From NCBI GenBank assembly GCA_021818265.1, contig JAKAEP010000003.1, forward strand, positions 1-64,000: 64,000 nucleotides of DNA. The letters run 5' to 3'. This DNA comes from Actinomycetes bacterium (GTDB lineage Bacteria; Actinomycetota; Acidimicrobiia; Acidimicrobiales; RAAP-2). Positions 21,878-31,494 of the stretch are shown here, piece after piece (position 1 is the first letter of the stretch; every line of letters starts with the position of its first letter). A program made the translations under genes and the position numbers. Below the pieces are notes generated by a model that saw nothing but the letters and a program-made list of their open reading frames with translations, was not told the DNA's origin and made no database searches.

Positions 21878-21905
21878 TTGACAGCGCCGGGCTCTCCCCT
21901 AGGGT
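21878..21905 (+). promoter_or_regulatory. Promoter of the mpa (arc) operon, leaderless
   Basis: A consensus -35 hexamer TTGACA (21878-21883) and TAGGGT -10 (21900-21905) are separated by 16 bases. The -10 ends exactly 6 bases before ATG 21912, so the predicted transcript starts on the start codon. This is the best-formed promoter I find in the window. Confidence 0.65.
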
Positions 21906-21911
21906 GAGGCC

Positions 21912-23642
21912 ATGGAAGGCGCGCGCGGCTCCGGTGGTGGTGGCCCCCAGGGGCACGGGTCCGGGGAGCACGACTTCACCCTCAACGACCTCGACCAGGC
22001 CAATCGGCGGATCGAACTGCTCGAGGAGAAGTTGCTCGAGGCCCGCGGCCAACTGGCCCAGAGCCGCTCGAACAACGAGAAGCTGACCATCACGATCCAG
22101 CAGACCCGGGACCAGATCGCGGCCCTGCGCGACGAGGTGGAGAAGCTGACCCAGCCGCCGGCCGTCTACGGCACCTTCATCGGCTTCAACGACGACGGCT
22201 CCGTCGACATCTTCGCCTCGGGCCGCAAGATGCGCGTCGCCCTGCACCCCGGGATCGACCCCGGCCTGATGTCGCGCGGGGACGAGGTGGTGCTCAACGA
22301 GTCCTTCAGCGTGATCGGCGTGCGTCCGACCGACGGCCAGGGCGAGGTCGTCACCGTCAAGGAGGTGCTCGACGAGCGCCGGGTCCTCGTCTACGGGCGC
22401 GCGGACGAGGAACGGGTCGTCGAGGTCGCCGAGGCGCTGCGCTCGATCAAGCTGCGCAGCGGCGACGCCGTCCTCCTCGACCTTCGCTCGAACCTTCTCA
22501 TCGAGAAGCTCACGCGCCAAGAGGCCGAGGAGCTGATCCTCGAGGAGGTGCCCAACATCTCCTACGCCGACGTGGGCGGGCTCGACCACCAGATCGAGGC
22601 GATCACCGACGCCGTGGAGCTGCCCTACCTGCACCGGGCGCTCTTCAACGAGTACGACCTGCCGGCCCCCAAGGGGATCCTGCTCTACGGCCCGCCCGGC
22701 TGCGGCAAGACCCTGATCGCCAAGGCCGTCGCCAACTCGCTCTCCCAGAAGGTGGCCGAGCTCACCGGGAACCGCAACGTGCGCTCGTACTTCCTCAACA
22801 TCAAGGGTCCCGAGCTGTTGAACAAGTACGTCGGCGAGACCGAGCGCCAGATCCGGGTGGTGTTCCAGCGGGCCCGGGAGAAGGCCGAGGAGGGAGTGCC
22901 CGTCATCGTCTTCTTCGACGAGATGGACTCGCTCTTCCGCACGCGGGGGACGGGCATCTCCTCGGACATGGAGTCGACGATCGTGCCCCAGCTCCTGGCC
23001 GAGATCGACGGCGTGGAGTCCCTGCGCGACGTGATCGTGATCGGGGCCACCAACCGCGAGGACCTCATCGACCCGGCGATCCTGCGACCGGGGCGCCTCG
23101 ACGTGAAGATCAAGATCGAGCGGCCCGACGAGGAGGCCGCGGGCCAGATCTTCTCGCGCTACCTGCGCGCCGACCTGCCCCTCGACGAGCACGAGGTGCG
23201 CGAGCTCGGCGGCGGCGACGCCGACAAGACCATCCAGGTGATGATCGAAGAGACGGTCGGGCACATGTACCGCGTCGACGACGAGAACCGGTTCCTCGAG
23301 GTCACCTACCAGGGCGGGGACAAGGAGGTCCTCTACTTCAAGGACTTCGCCTCGGGTGCCATGATCGAGAACATCGTGCGGCGCGCGAAGAAGAGCGCCG
23401 TGAAGCGCGAGATCGCCGGGCAGGGGAGGGGGCTGCGCCGCAGCGACCTCGCCGAGTCCATCCGCCAGGAGTTCCGCGAGAACGAGGACCTGCCCAACAC
23501 CACCAACCCCGACGACTGGGCGCGGATCTCGGGCAAGAAGGGCGAGCGGATCGTCTTCATCCGCACCCTGGTCAACCGGGAGGAGAACGAGGTGAACGGC
23601 GGTCGCTCGATCCAGCACGTGGGCACCGGGCAGTACCTCTAG
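21912..23642 (+). CDS. mpa: Proteasome-associated ATPase Mpa/ARC
   Basis: This AAA+ ring unfoldase binds Pup-tagged proteins and feeds them into the 20S proteasome. The 576-residue chain has an N-terminal coiled coil (about residues 25-78) that captures Pup, tandem OB domains, and an AAA domain with Walker A GPPGCGKT at residues 260-267 and Walker [11 protein letters not shown] starting at 331. The C-terminus ends in GQYL, the penultimate-tyrosine motif that docks into the proteasome alpha ring. It heads the whole Pup-proteasome operon. Confidence 0.97.
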   Translation: MEGARGSGGGGPQGHGSGEHDFTLNDLDQANRRIELLEEKLLEARGQLAQSRSNNEKLTITIQQTRDQIAALRDEVEKLTQPPAVYGTFIGFNDDGSVDIFASGRKMRVALHPGIDPGLMSRGDEVVLNESFSVIGVRPTDGQGEVVTVKEVLDERRVLVYGRADEERVVEVAEALRSIKLRSGDAVLLDLRSNLLIEKLTRQEAEELILEEVPNISYADVGGLDHQIEAITDAVELPYLHRALFNEYDLPAPKGILLYGPPGCGKTLIAKAVANSLSQKVAELTGNRNVRSYFLNIKGPELLNKYVGETERQIRVVFQRAREKAEEGVPVIVFFDEMDSLFRTRGTGISSDMESTIVPQLLAEIDGVESLRDVIVIGATNREDLIDPAILRPGRLDVKIKIERPDEEAAGQIFSRYLRADLPLDEHEVRELGGGDADKTIQVMIEETVGHMYRVDDENRFLEVTYQGGDKEVLYFKDFASGAMIENIVRRAKKSAVKREIAGQGRGLRRSDLAESIRQEFRENEDLPNTTNPDDWARISGKKGERIVFIRTLVNREENEVNGGRSIQHVGTGQYL

Positions 23643-23646
23643 TCCC

Positions 23647-25134
23647 GTGGCCATCCCCAAAGTCGTCGGCATCGAGACCGAGTACGGCGTCGCCGGCGGA
23701 CCCGACGGGGACCCGATCACCGCGTCAAGCCTGATCGTCAACGCCTACGCCCAGCAGGGTCGCACCCACATCAACTGGGACTTCGAGGGCGAGACGCCCG
23801 ACCTCGACGCCCGGGGGCGGGTGGACCTGACCTCGTTCGCGCCGATCGTCGAGACCCACCTGGCGAACACCGTGCTCACCAACGGCGCCCGGCTCTACGT
23901 CGACCACGCCCACCCCGAGTACTCGGCGCCCGAGTGCGCCTCGCCCTTCGAGGCCACCCTCTACGACCAGGCCGGCGAGGAGGTGATGCGCCGGGCCCTC
24001 ACGATCGCGAACGACACCCTCGGCCCCGACGCGGCCGTCACCCTCTACAAGAACAACTCCGACGGCAAGGGCAACTCCTACGGCACCCACGAGAACTACC
24101 TCGTCGCGCGCGAGGTCGAGTTCGCCCACCTCGTGCGCACCCTGGTACCCCACCTCGTCTCGCGCCAGGTGGTGGTGGGCGCCGGCAAGGTGGGGGCCGA
24201 GACCGAGGCGGCCCTCGAGCACGACCCGCCCTTCCAGCTCTCCCAGCGCGCCGAGTTCTTCGAGGAGGTCGTGGGCCTCGAGACCACCCTCAAGCGCCCG
24301 ATCGTGAACACCCGGGACGAGCCCCACAGCGACGCCGAGCGGTTCCGGCGGCTCCACGTCATCATCGGGGACGCCAACCTGAGCCCGGTCGCCACCGTGG
24401 TGAAGCTGGGCTCCACGGCGCTGCTCCTCGCCGCGCTCGAGGACCTCGGCCCCGCGCTGTTCCCGGCGCCCCCGGTCGCGCCCGTGTCGGCGGTGCGCCG
24501 CTTCGCCCTGGATCTCACCCTCGCCCAGGGCGTCGAGTGCGACGACGGGGTCACCCGCAGCGCCTGGGACTTCCAGGACGCGCTGTGGCGCCTGGCCGAG
24601 CTCTACGTCGAGCGGACCGGGGGAGGGGTTGTCGGCCCCTCCGACCAGGTCCGCTTCGTGCTCGACCAGTGGCGCGCGATGCTCGACGGGGTCCGCGACG
24701 ACCGCGAAGCGGTGGCCGACCGCGTCGACTGGGTAGCCAAATGGCGGGTCGTGAACGGCTACCGGGACCGCTACGGGCTCGACCCGGGCGACGCCCGCTT
24801 GAAGGCCATCGACCTGCAGTACCACGACGTGCGCGCGTCCCACTCGCTCGCCCGCCGCGTGGGGCTGCGGCCGCTCTTCGATGAGCCCGCCATTCGTGAA
24901 GCCGTTCACAACCCTCCCGACTCGACGCGGGCCTACTTCCGCGGTCGCTGCGTGGAGCGCTACCCCGACGAGATCGTCGCGGCCAACTGGGACTCGGTCG
25001 TGTTCGACCTCGGCGACGGCCCGCTCCAGCGGGTGCCCATGCTCGACCCGTTGAGGGGTACCCGCGCCCTGACCGAGGAGTTGCTAGAAACGAGTGCATC
25101 GGCCGCCGATCTCCTGACGGCCCTGGACAGGTAG
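23647..25134 (+). CDS. dop: Depupylase/Pup deamidase Dop
   Basis: Dop converts the C-terminal Gln of Pup to Glu and also removes Pup from substrates. The 495-residue protein belongs to the carboxylate-amine ligase fold shared with PafA. GIETEYGVAGG gives the N-terminal catalytic/metal segment and GKGNSYGTHENYL the ATP-binding core, with VNTRDEPHSDAERFRRLHV typical of the family. The extended N-terminal loop (GPDGDPITASSLIVNAY) marks Dop rather than PafA. GTG 23647 lies 4 bases after the mpa stop, and pup follows 9 bases after dop, which supports the assignment. Confidence 0.96.
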   Translation: MAIPKVVGIETEYGVAGGPDGDPITASSLIVNAYAQQGRTHINWDFEGETPDLDARGRVDLTSFAPIVETHLANTVLTNGARLYVDHAHPEYSAPECASPFEATLYDQAGEEVMRRALTIANDTLGPDAAVTLYKNNSDGKGNSYGTHENYLVAREVEFAHLVRTLVPHLVSRQVVVGAGKVGAETEAALEHDPPFQLSQRAEFFEEVVGLETTLKRPIVNTRDEPHSDAERFRRLHVIIGDANLSPVATVVKLGSTALLLAALEDLGPALFPAPPVAPVSAVRRFALDLTLAQGVECDDGVTRSAWDFQDALWRLAELYVERTGGGVVGPSDQVRFVLDQWRAMLDGVRDDREAVADRVDWVAKWRVVNGYRDRYGLDPGDARLKAIDLQYHDVRASHSLARRVGLRPLFDEPAIREAVHNPPDSTRAYFRGRCVERYPDEIVAANWDSVVFDLGDGPLQRVPMLDPLRGTRALTEELLETSASAADLLTALDR

Positions 25135-25143
25135 AACGGAATC

Positions 25144-25338
25144 ATGAGCGAGAGAGAGCAGATCCAGCGACAGCGCAGCGAACGCACCGCCGAGGCGCAG
25201 AGCGAGATCAGCGTCGACGCCACCAAGGGCGACCAGCTCAAGGCCGACCTGGACGAGCTGCTGGACGAGATCGACGAGGTGCTCGAGGAGAACGCCGAGG
25301 AGTTCGTGCGCAACTACGTCCAAAAGGGCGGCCAGTAG
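25144..25338 (+). CDS. pup: Prokaryotic ubiquitin-like protein Pup
   Basis: Pup is the intrinsically disordered protein tag attached to lysines of proteasome substrates. The 64-residue sequence is rich in Glu, Asp and Gln, has the helix-forming segment that binds Mpa (GDQLKADLDELLDEIDEVLE), and ends in Gly-Gly-Gln, which needs deamidation by Dop before ligation by PafA. Length equals the mycobacterial protein. It sits between dop and prcB, the standard order. Confidence 0.98.
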   Translation: MSEREQIQRQRSERTAEAQSEISVDATKGDQLKADLDELLDEIDEVLEENAEEFVRNYVQKGGQ

Positions 25339-25340
25339 AC

Positions 25341-26135
25341 GTGGGCCTGCCCCTCTTCCGGCCCACCCAGGACCCCGGCCCGTCCTTCCTCGGGCTGACC
25401 GAGGCGCTGGGCGTCGCTCCCGAGTGGGGGCCGACGGCGAGCGACGTGCCCCACGCCACCACGGTGATCGCGGTCCGCTACGCCCAGGGGGTCGTCATGG
25501 CCGGCGACCGCCAGGCGACCGGGGCCTACATCGCGAGCCGGGACGTGAAGAAGATCGGCGCCGCGGACCGCTTCACGGCGCTCGCGATCTCGGGCAGCGC
25601 CGCGCGGGGGGTCGAGCTCTTGAAGTTCGCCCAGCTCTCCTTCGAGCACTACGAGAAGATGACCGACACCGCCCTCAGCCTCGAGGGCAAGGCCAACTAC
25701 CTCTCGCCGATCATCCAGCGCAACAACCTCTCCTCGCCGCTGCCGGTCCTGCCGCTGCTCGCCGGCTACGACCCGACCCAGCGGGCCGGGCGCATCTTCG
25801 AGTACGACGGCGCCGGCGGCTGCTACGAGCGCTACGACTTCGCGACGATCGGCTCGGGCTCGCCCTTCGCCGAGGGCGCCCTTCGCCTGGGCTTCCAGTC
25901 CGACCTCGACCTCGAGGCCGCACTGGAGCTCGCCGCCCTCGCGCTCTACGAGGCCGGTGACAACGACCCGAGCACGGGCGGTCCCGACTTCGTGCGCGGA
26001 ATCTTCCCGATGATGGTCGTGCTCGACGCGGCCGGCTTCCGCGAGCTCGCCGGTGACGACGTGGGCGAGCGGTTCCGCCGGATCAACGAGCGCCGGGCGG
26101 AGTCCCGGGGCGTGGCCGGCGGTGCCCTGCGGTGA
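25341..26135 (+). CDS. prcB: 20S proteasome beta subunit PrcB
   Basis: PrcB is the catalytic subunit of the 20S core. The 264-residue precursor has a propeptide of about 39 residues, so autocleavage would expose Thr40 (HA-TTVIAVRY) as nucleophile. GVVMAGDRQATGAYIASRDV contains the conserved Asp and the lysine region follows (VKKIGAADRF). SGSAARGVELLKFAQ is the usual second-helix start. The propeptide is shorter than in Mycobacterium (57 residues). prcA overlaps the stop by GTGA. Confidence 0.96.
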   Translation: MGLPLFRPTQDPGPSFLGLTEALGVAPEWGPTASDVPHATTVIAVRYAQGVVMAGDRQATGAYIASRDVKKIGAADRFTALAISGSAARGVELLKFAQLSFEHYEKMTDTALSLEGKANYLSPIIQRNNLSSPLPVLPLLAGYDPTQRAGRIFEYDGAGGCYERYDFATIGSGSPFAEGALRLGFQSDLDLEAALELAALALYEAGDNDPSTGGPDFVRGIFPMMVVLDAAGFRELAGDDVGERFRRINERRAESRGVAGGALR

Positions 26136-26815
26136 GCAACTACTTCTACGTCTCGCCCGAACAGCTGATCAAGGACCGGGCGGAGTTCGCCCAGAAGGGC
26201 ATCGCCCGGGGCCGCTCGATCGTGGCCTCGCTCTACGACCGGGGCGTGGTGATGGTGGCCGAGAACCCCTCGGCCTCGCTCAACAAGGTCTCGGAGATCT
26301 ACGACCGGATCGCCTTCGCCGGGGCCGGCAAGTACAACGAGTACGACCGGCTCCGCGAGGCCGGCGTGCGCTGGGCCGATTCGATGGGCTTCACCTACGC
26401 CCGCGAGGACGTCGACGCGCGGGCCCTGGCGAACTACTACGCCCAGCACCTCGGTGACATGTTCACCGAGGGCCAGAAGCCCCTGGAGGTCGAGGTCCTG
26501 GTGGCCCAGCTGGGCAGCGACCTGCGGCCCACGAAGCTCTTCCGCATCCTCTACGAGGGCACGATCGCCGACGAGCCGCGCTTCTCGGTGATCGGCGGCG
26601 ACGCCGAGGTGATCCGCGAGCGCTTCGCCCAGGCCGTGCCCGAGGTCGTCGACCTGGCGACCACGCTGCGCCAGGCCGTCGCGGCCCTCGCCGGACCCGA
26701 CCGCACGATTCCGATCTCCGACCTCGAGGTGGGCATCCTGGAGGACCGCGGCGAGCGGCGGACCTTCACGCGGCTCGCCCCCGACCGGATCGCGGAGCTG
26801 CTGGGCGAGGGGTAG
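26132..26815 (+). CDS. prcA: 20S proteasome alpha subunit PrcA
   Basis: PrcA forms the gated outer rings of the 20S core and docks Mpa. The 227-residue protein has the N-terminal gate segment (MSNYFYVSPEQLIKDRAEFA) and the alpha-type motifs GIARGRSIVASLYDRGVV and KVSEIYDRIAFAGAGKYNEY. It lacks the catalytic threonine, as expected. It is translationally coupled to prcB and only 2 bases from pafA. Confidence 0.96.
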   Translation: MSNYFYVSPEQLIKDRAEFAQKGIARGRSIVASLYDRGVVMVAENPSASLNKVSEIYDRIAFAGAGKYNEYDRLREAGVRWADSMGFTYAREDVDARALANYYAQHLGDMFTEGQKPLEVEVLVAQLGSDLRPTKLFRILYEGTIADEPRFSVIGGDAEVIRERFAQAVPEVVDLATTLRQAVAALAGPDRTIPISDLEVGILEDRGERRTFTRLAPDRIAELLGEG

Positions 26816-26817
26816 GC

Positions 26818-28188
26818 ATGCTGCGTCGCATCTTCGGCGTGGAGACCGAGTACGGCATCACCTTCTCGCTGCGGGGCCAACGACGCCTCAGCCCCGACGA
26901 GGTCTCGCGGTTCCTGTTCCGCAAGGTCGTGGCCTGGGGCCGGTCCTCGAACGTCTTTCTGGAGAACGGGAGCCGCCTCTACCTCGACGTCGGCTCGCAC
27001 CCGGAGTACGCCACGGCCGAGTGCGACACCCTCGTCGACCTCGTGGCCCAGGACAAGGCTGGTGAGGCCATCCTTCGCGAGCTCGTCGGCTACGCCCAGT
27101 CCCAGTTGGCCGATGAGGGGATCCGCGGTGACATCTACCTCTTCAAGAACAACACCGACTCCACCGGGAACTCCTACGGCTGCCACGAGAACTACTGCAT
27201 CGAGCGCATCGAGGACCTCAGCCGGCTCGAGAGCGTCTTCATCCCGTTCCTCATCAGCCGCCAGATCTTCGCCGGGGCCGGCAAGGTCGTCACCAACGCG
27301 CGCGGGACCACCTACGCCATGAGCCAACGCGCCGAGCACATCTGGGAGTCGATCTCCTCGGCGACCACGCGCAGCCGGCCGATCATCAACACCCGAGACG
27401 AGCCCCACGCCGACCCCGAGAAGTTCCGCCGCCTCCACGTGATCGTCGGCGACTCCAACATGAACGAGTTCGCGACCTACCTGAAGGTCGGCACCGCGGC
27501 GGTGGTGCTCGCCATGATCGAGGACCGCCACACGGTGCTGCGCGACTACCAGATGGCCTCGCCGATCAACGCGCTGCGCGACATCTCCTACGACCTGTGG
27601 AGCAAGGAGCCGGTCAAGCTCGTCAACGGCCGCGACCTCACGGCCCTCGAGATCCAAGAGGACCTCTGCGAGCGGGCCCAGCTCTTCGTCGAGACCCACG
27701 ACGTGCCCGAGGACCAGCGGCGCGTGGTCCGGCTGTGGCGCGAAGTCATCGAGCTCTACCGCACCGACCCGATGGCCCTCGCCGACCGGGTGGACTGGAT
27801 CGCCAAGCTCCAGATCATCGAGCGCGAGCGCGAGCGCCACGGGGTCGACCTGGCTGACCCGCGCGTCGGGCTCATCGACCTGCTCTACCACGACACCAAC
27901 GTCGAGCGCGGCCTCTTCTACCGGCGGGCCGCGCGCGGCCACGTGCGTACCGTGGTCACCCCCGAGCAGGTCTTCGAGGCGACCTCGACGCCACCGGCGA
28001 CGACGCGCGCCCACATGCGTGGCACGTTCATCCGCGCCGCCAAGCGCCATCGACGCGACTACACCGTCGACTGGGTGCACCTGAAGCTCAACGACGAGAT
28101 GCAGCGCACCGTCCTGCTGAAGGACCCCTTCAAGAGCCACGACGACCGCTTCGCCAAGCTGCTGGCCAGCCTCGAGCGCCGGGCCTAG
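26818..28188 (+). CDS. pafA: Pup-protein ligase PafA
   Basis: PafA joins the gamma-carboxylate of Pup's C-terminal Glu to substrate lysines using ATP. The 456-residue protein has RIFGVETEYGITF at the N-terminus, GSHPEYATAECDT, and the ATP/metal core STGNSYGCHENYCIE. INTRDEPHADPEKFRRLHV is shared with Dop, while the absence of the Dop loop and the segment LYHDTNVERGLFY mark PafA. In Mycobacterium pafB and pafC follow; here they are absent and tatA follows directly. Confidence 0.96.
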   Translation: MLRRIFGVETEYGITFSLRGQRRLSPDEVSRFLFRKVVAWGRSSNVFLENGSRLYLDVGSHPEYATAECDTLVDLVAQDKAGEAILRELVGYAQSQLADEGIRGDIYLFKNNTDSTGNSYGCHENYCIERIEDLSRLESVFIPFLISRQIFAGAGKVVTNARGTTYAMSQRAEHIWESISSATTRSRPIINTRDEPHADPEKFRRLHVIVGDSNMNEFATYLKVGTAAVVLAMIEDRHTVLRDYQMASPINALRDISYDLWSKEPVKLVNGRDLTALEIQEDLCERAQLFVETHDVPEDQRRVVRLWREVIELYRTDPMALADRVDWIAKLQIIERERERHGVDLADPRVGLIDLLYHDTNVERGLFYRRAARGHVRTVVTPEQVFEATSTPPATTRAHMRGTFIRAAKRHRRDYTVDWVHLKLNDEMQRTVLLKDPFKSHDDRFAKLLASLERRA

Positions 28189-28203
28189 GCCCGGCCCCCG
28201 GTC

Positions 28204-28209
28204 GTACAA
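28204..28209 (+). promoter_or_regulatory. -10 box for tatA (predicted leaderless)
   Basis: TACAAT ends 7 bases before ATG 28217, placing the start codon at +2. This suggests that tatA-tatC-helicase can be transcribed separately from the proteasome genes. Confidence 0.5.
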
Positions 28210-28216
28210 TGGCCCC

Positions 28217-28615
28217 ATGTTCGACCTGAGCCCCCTCAAGATCCTGATCATCGTGGCGGTGATCATGCTGGTCATGGGGCCCGACAAGCTCCCCGAGGTG
28301 GCCCAGCGCCTCGGGGCCGGGTGGCGCGCGCTCAAGGGCATCCAGCAGCGGGTCGAGAGCGAGGTCCGCGAGGCCATCCCGGACCTGCCGACGGCCTCGG
28401 AGATCGCCCGGCTGGCCCGCAGCCCGGTGAGCCTGCTCAACCAGCTGGCCGACCGCGTGGCGACCCCCGGGCCCGACGACGAGGCGACGGCGTCGTCCGA
28501 CGAGGCGACGGCGCCGGATGACGACGTGCCCCTGCTCGCCCCCGACATCCGACCGAGCCCCCCACCGCCCTCGGCGGCCGACTGGGGTAGCGCGCCGGAC
28601 CCCTCGCTCAACTAG
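28217..28615 (+). CDS. tatA: Sec-independent translocase TatA/TatB
   Basis: TatA-type proteins form the pore element of twin-arginine export. The 132-residue protein has a short N-terminal membrane helix (LKILIIVAVIMLVM), the hinge GPDKLPE and an amphipathic helix (VAQRLGAGWRALKGIQQ). The C-terminal half is acidic, alanine/proline-rich and probably disordered, containing a short repeat (ATASSDEATA). Chain length and the following tatC support the call. TatA against TatB cannot be settled from this sequence. Confidence 0.9.
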   Translation: MFDLSPLKILIIVAVIMLVMGPDKLPEVAQRLGAGWRALKGIQQRVESEVREAIPDLPTASEIARLARSPVSLLNQLADRVATPGPDDEATASSDEATAPDDDVPLLAPDIRPSPPPPSAADWGSAPDPSLN

Positions 28616-28621
28616 CCCGGC

Positions 28622-29350
28622 GTGTCCCGCTACAGCCGCGCCCAGAGTGGCATGACCCTGGCCGAGCACCTTAAGGAGCTCCGCTACCGGTTCATGGTCA
28701 TGGCGACGGCGGTCTTCGTCATCGGCGTCCTCGGCTTCGTCTTCTACACCCACCTGCTCGACATCCTCCAGCACCCCTACTGCGCCGCGGTGCCCGACCA
28801 CTGCAAGTTCCTCGTCACCAACCCGCTCGACGGGCTCACCCTGCGGGTGAAGATCGCCCTGTTCGCCGGCTTCGTGCTGGCCTCGCCGATCATCCTCTGG
28901 CAGACCTGGCGCTTCATCACCCCCGGCCTCAAGTCCAAGGAGAAGCGCTACGTCGTCCCCTTCGTCGTGGCCTCCATCGCCTTCTTCGCCGCCGGGGTCG
29001 TCGTCGCGTACTTCAGCTTCGCCCACGCCATCGCCTTCTTGAAGTCGATCGGCGGCTCCTCGCTCATCACCGAGTACAACCCCAACCAGTACCTCACGCT
29101 CTTCCTGCTCATGATGTTCATCTTCGGGCTGACCTTCCTCTTCCCGGTCGTGCTGGTCGCCCTGGAGCTGGTGAACGTCGTCAATCCCCGCCAGCTGCTG
29201 AAGGGCTGGCGCATCGCCGTCATCGCGATCACGGTGGCGTCGGCCGTCTTCACCCCGAGCGGTGACCCGCTCTCGATGCTCGCCCTGGCCGTGCCCCTCG
29301 TCGTCTTCTACTTCCTCGCGATCGGCGTCGGCAAGCTGCTCAAGAAGTGA
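28622..29350 (+). CDS. tatC: Sec-independent translocase TatC
   Basis: TatC recognises twin-arginine signal peptides in the cytoplasmic membrane. The 242-residue protein has the N-terminal motif MTLAEHLKELRYR and six hydrophobic segments, with the conserved segments FVLASPIILWQTWRFITPGL and FIFGLTFLFPVVLVALE. GTG 28622 follows tatA by 6 bases. Its stop overlaps the helicase start in GTGA. Confidence 0.96.
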   Translation: MSRYSRAQSGMTLAEHLKELRYRFMVMATAVFVIGVLGFVFYTHLLDILQHPYCAAVPDHCKFLVTNPLDGLTLRVKIALFAGFVLASPIILWQTWRFITPGLKSKEKRYVVPFVVASIAFFAAGVVVAYFSFAHAIAFLKSIGGSSLITEYNPNQYLTLFLLMMFIFGLTFLFPVVLVALELVNVVNPRQLLKGWRIAVIAITVASAVFTPSGDPLSMLALAVPLVVFYFLAIGVGKLLKK

Positions 29351-31482
29351 CCGACTTCCGCACCCACTTCGTCGAGGGGCTCGGCTTCGGCCTCGACGAC
29401 TTCCAGGTGGCCGCGCTCGACGCCCTCGACACCGGGGCCACCGTGCTCGTGAGCGCCCCGACCGGCTCCGGCAAGACCCTCGTGGCCAACTACGCCATCG
29501 GTCAGGAGCTGGCGCGCCAGCGGCGCTCGTTCTACACCACGCCGCTGAAGGCCCTGTCGAACCAGAAGTACCACGAGCTCGGGCGGCTCTTCGGCCGTGA
29601 CGCCGTGGGGCTGCTCACCGGCGACGTCTCGGTCAACCGCGACGCCGCGGTCGTCGTCATGACGACCGAGGTGCTGCGCAACATGCTGCTCACCGACTCC
29701 GAGCAGCTCGCCGACCTCGGCCTCGTCGTCCTCGACGAGGTCCACTACCTCCAGGACCCCTTCCGGGGCGGGGTCTGGGAGGAGGTGATCATCCTGACCC
29801 CACCCGAGGTCCGCTTCGTCGCCCTGTCGGCGACGATCGGCAACGCGCCGGCGCTGGGGGAGTGGCTCGGCGAGGTGCGCGGCGCCACCCGGGTCGTCGT
29901 CGAGACCGAGCGCCCGATCGCCCTGCACCAGCACGTCGCCCTGGTCCGGCGGGGGCAGACCCAGGCGGAGGTGCTCGACCTGATCGACGAGGGCCGCTTC
30001 GCCGAGGGGGCCCGCCGGGTGGACAACGCGCTGCGGGCCACGCGCAAGTTCCGCCCCGGGCCGCGCTGGCACGGGCCCCGCTCCTCGGCGCCCCCGCCGC
30101 CCTTCCGGGCGCCGCGGCGCTCGGAGCTGATGCGCGCCCTCGAGGGCGAGGACCTGTTGCCGGTGATCGTCTTCATCTTCTCGCGCGCGGCCTGTGACGA
30201 CGCCGTCCACCAGCTGCGCCGCGACGGCCTGCGCTTCACCAGCCACGAGGAGAGCCGGCGCATCGAGGCCATCGCCGAGGCGCGCCTGGCCGAGTTCAGC
30301 GACGAGGACCTCGCGGCCCTCGAGTACGGGGAGTTCCTCGACGCCCTCAGTCGCGGGATCACCAGCCACCACGCGGGAATGGTGCCGGCCTTCCGCGAGA
30401 TCGTGGAGGCCTGCTTCGAAGAGGACCTCCTGGCCGTCGTCTTCGCCACCGAGACCCTGGCCCTCGGCATCAACATGCCGGCGCGCACGGTGGCGATCGA
30501 GCGGTTCTCCAAGTACTCCGACGCCGGTCGCCAGTTCCTCACGAGCGCCGAGTACTCCCAGATGACCGGCCGCGCCGGGCGCCGCGGTCTCGACGAGGAG
30601 GGCCACGCGGTGGTCTGCTTCGCCACCGACCTCTCCCTCGCGGACGTGGCCCGGGTGGCGCTCGCGCCGCCCGGCGAGCTGCACTCCTCGTTCCGACCGA
30701 CCTACAACCTCACGGCCAACCTGGTCGACCACTTTGACCGCGACACGGCCCTCGAGGTCGTGCGGCGTAGCTACGCCCAGTTCGAGAACGTGCGCCGGCC
30801 CGCGGGGCGCCGCCGGCCCCTCGACGAGATGCTGGCGGCCCGGCACGCGGTGCTGTGCGACCTCGGCTACGCGGAGGGCTGGGCGCTGACCGAGGCGGGC
30901 CAACTCCTGCGCTCGCTCTACCACGAGTGCGACCTGCTCATCGCCGAGACCATCGCGGCCGGGCTGCTCGACGGGCTCGAGCCCGCGCCCCTCGCGGGGG
31001 TGCTGAGCTGCTTCAGCTACGAGGGGCGTCGCGCACCCCGGGCCCACAGCGCGGCCAAGGGCGTCGCCTCGAAGAACCGGCGCTCGACCCACGACCGGCT
31101 CGGCCCCGTCCGGCGCAACGCGATGGCCGAGCGCCTCCGCGAGGTCCAGGCGCTCTACGCCGCGACCTGCGCCGCCGAGGACCATCACGGCGTGCCCCAC
31201 GCCAAGGAGCCCGACGGCGCGTTCGCCACGGTCATCGCCGCCTGGGCGCGGGGCGTCGCCCTCGGCCCGGTGCTCGACCTGGCCGACGCCGAGCTGGGCC
31301 ACACCTCGCCCGGGGACTTCGTGCGCCAGGCCAAGCAGGTCGCCGACCTCTGCGAGCAGATCGCCCGTCTGGGCGACCTGGGGCCTCTGGCCCGGACCGC
31401 TGCCGAGGCCCGCGAGGCGCTGGTGCGCAGCGTCGTGGCCGGCGCCGCCAGCGTCCACCCCTACCGAGACGACGGGCTCTAG
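29347..31482 (+). CDS. Ski2/Mtr4-like DEVH-box RNA helicase (HelY-like)
   Basis: The 711-residue protein is an SF2 helicase of the Ski2-like group. Walker A APTGSGKT spans residues 37-44, DEVH 130-133, followed by SATIGN and QMTGRAGRRGLDEEG. A DSHCT-like C-terminal helical region is visible (LDEMLAARHAVLCDLGYAEG onward). It probably unwinds structured RNA during decay or processing. Its place after tatC matches helY in Mycobacterium (about 906 residues), but this protein is about 200 residues shorter and has no room for the arch domain between the winged helix and the C-terminal bundle. A proline/arginine insert lies near residues 235-258. Confidence 0.9.
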   Translation: MTDFRTHFVEGLGFGLDDFQVAALDALDTGATVLVSAPTGSGKTLVANYAIGQELARQRRSFYTTPLKALSNQKYHELGRLFGRDAVGLLTGDVSVNRDAAVVVMTTEVLRNMLLTDSEQLADLGLVVLDEVHYLQDPFRGGVWEEVIILTPPEVRFVALSATIGNAPALGEWLGEVRGATRVVVETERPIALHQHVALVRRGQTQAEVLDLIDEGRFAEGARRVDNALRATRKFRPGPRWHGPRSSAPPPPFRAPRRSELMRALEGEDLLPVIVFIFSRAACDDAVHQLRRDGLRFTSHEESRRIEAIAEARLAEFSDEDLAALEYGEFLDALSRGITSHHAGMVPAFREIVEACFEEDLLAVVFATETLALGINMPARTVAIERFSKYSDAGRQFLTSAEYSQMTGRAGRRGLDEEGHAVVCFATDLSLADVARVALAPPGELHSSFRPTYNLTANLVDHFDRDTALEVVRRSYAQFENVRRPAGRRRPLDEMLAARHAVLCDLGYAEGWALTEAGQLLRSLYHECDLLIAETIAAGLLDGLEPAPLAGVLSCFSYEGRRAPRAHSAAKGVASKNRRSTHDRLGPVRRNAMAERLREVQALYAATCAAEDHHGVPHAKEPDGAFATVIAAWARGVALGPVLDLADAELGHTSPGDFVRQAKQVADLCEQIARLGDLGPLARTAAEAREALVRSVVAGAASVHPYRDDGL

Positions 31483-31494
31483 TCTCGGTAGCCC

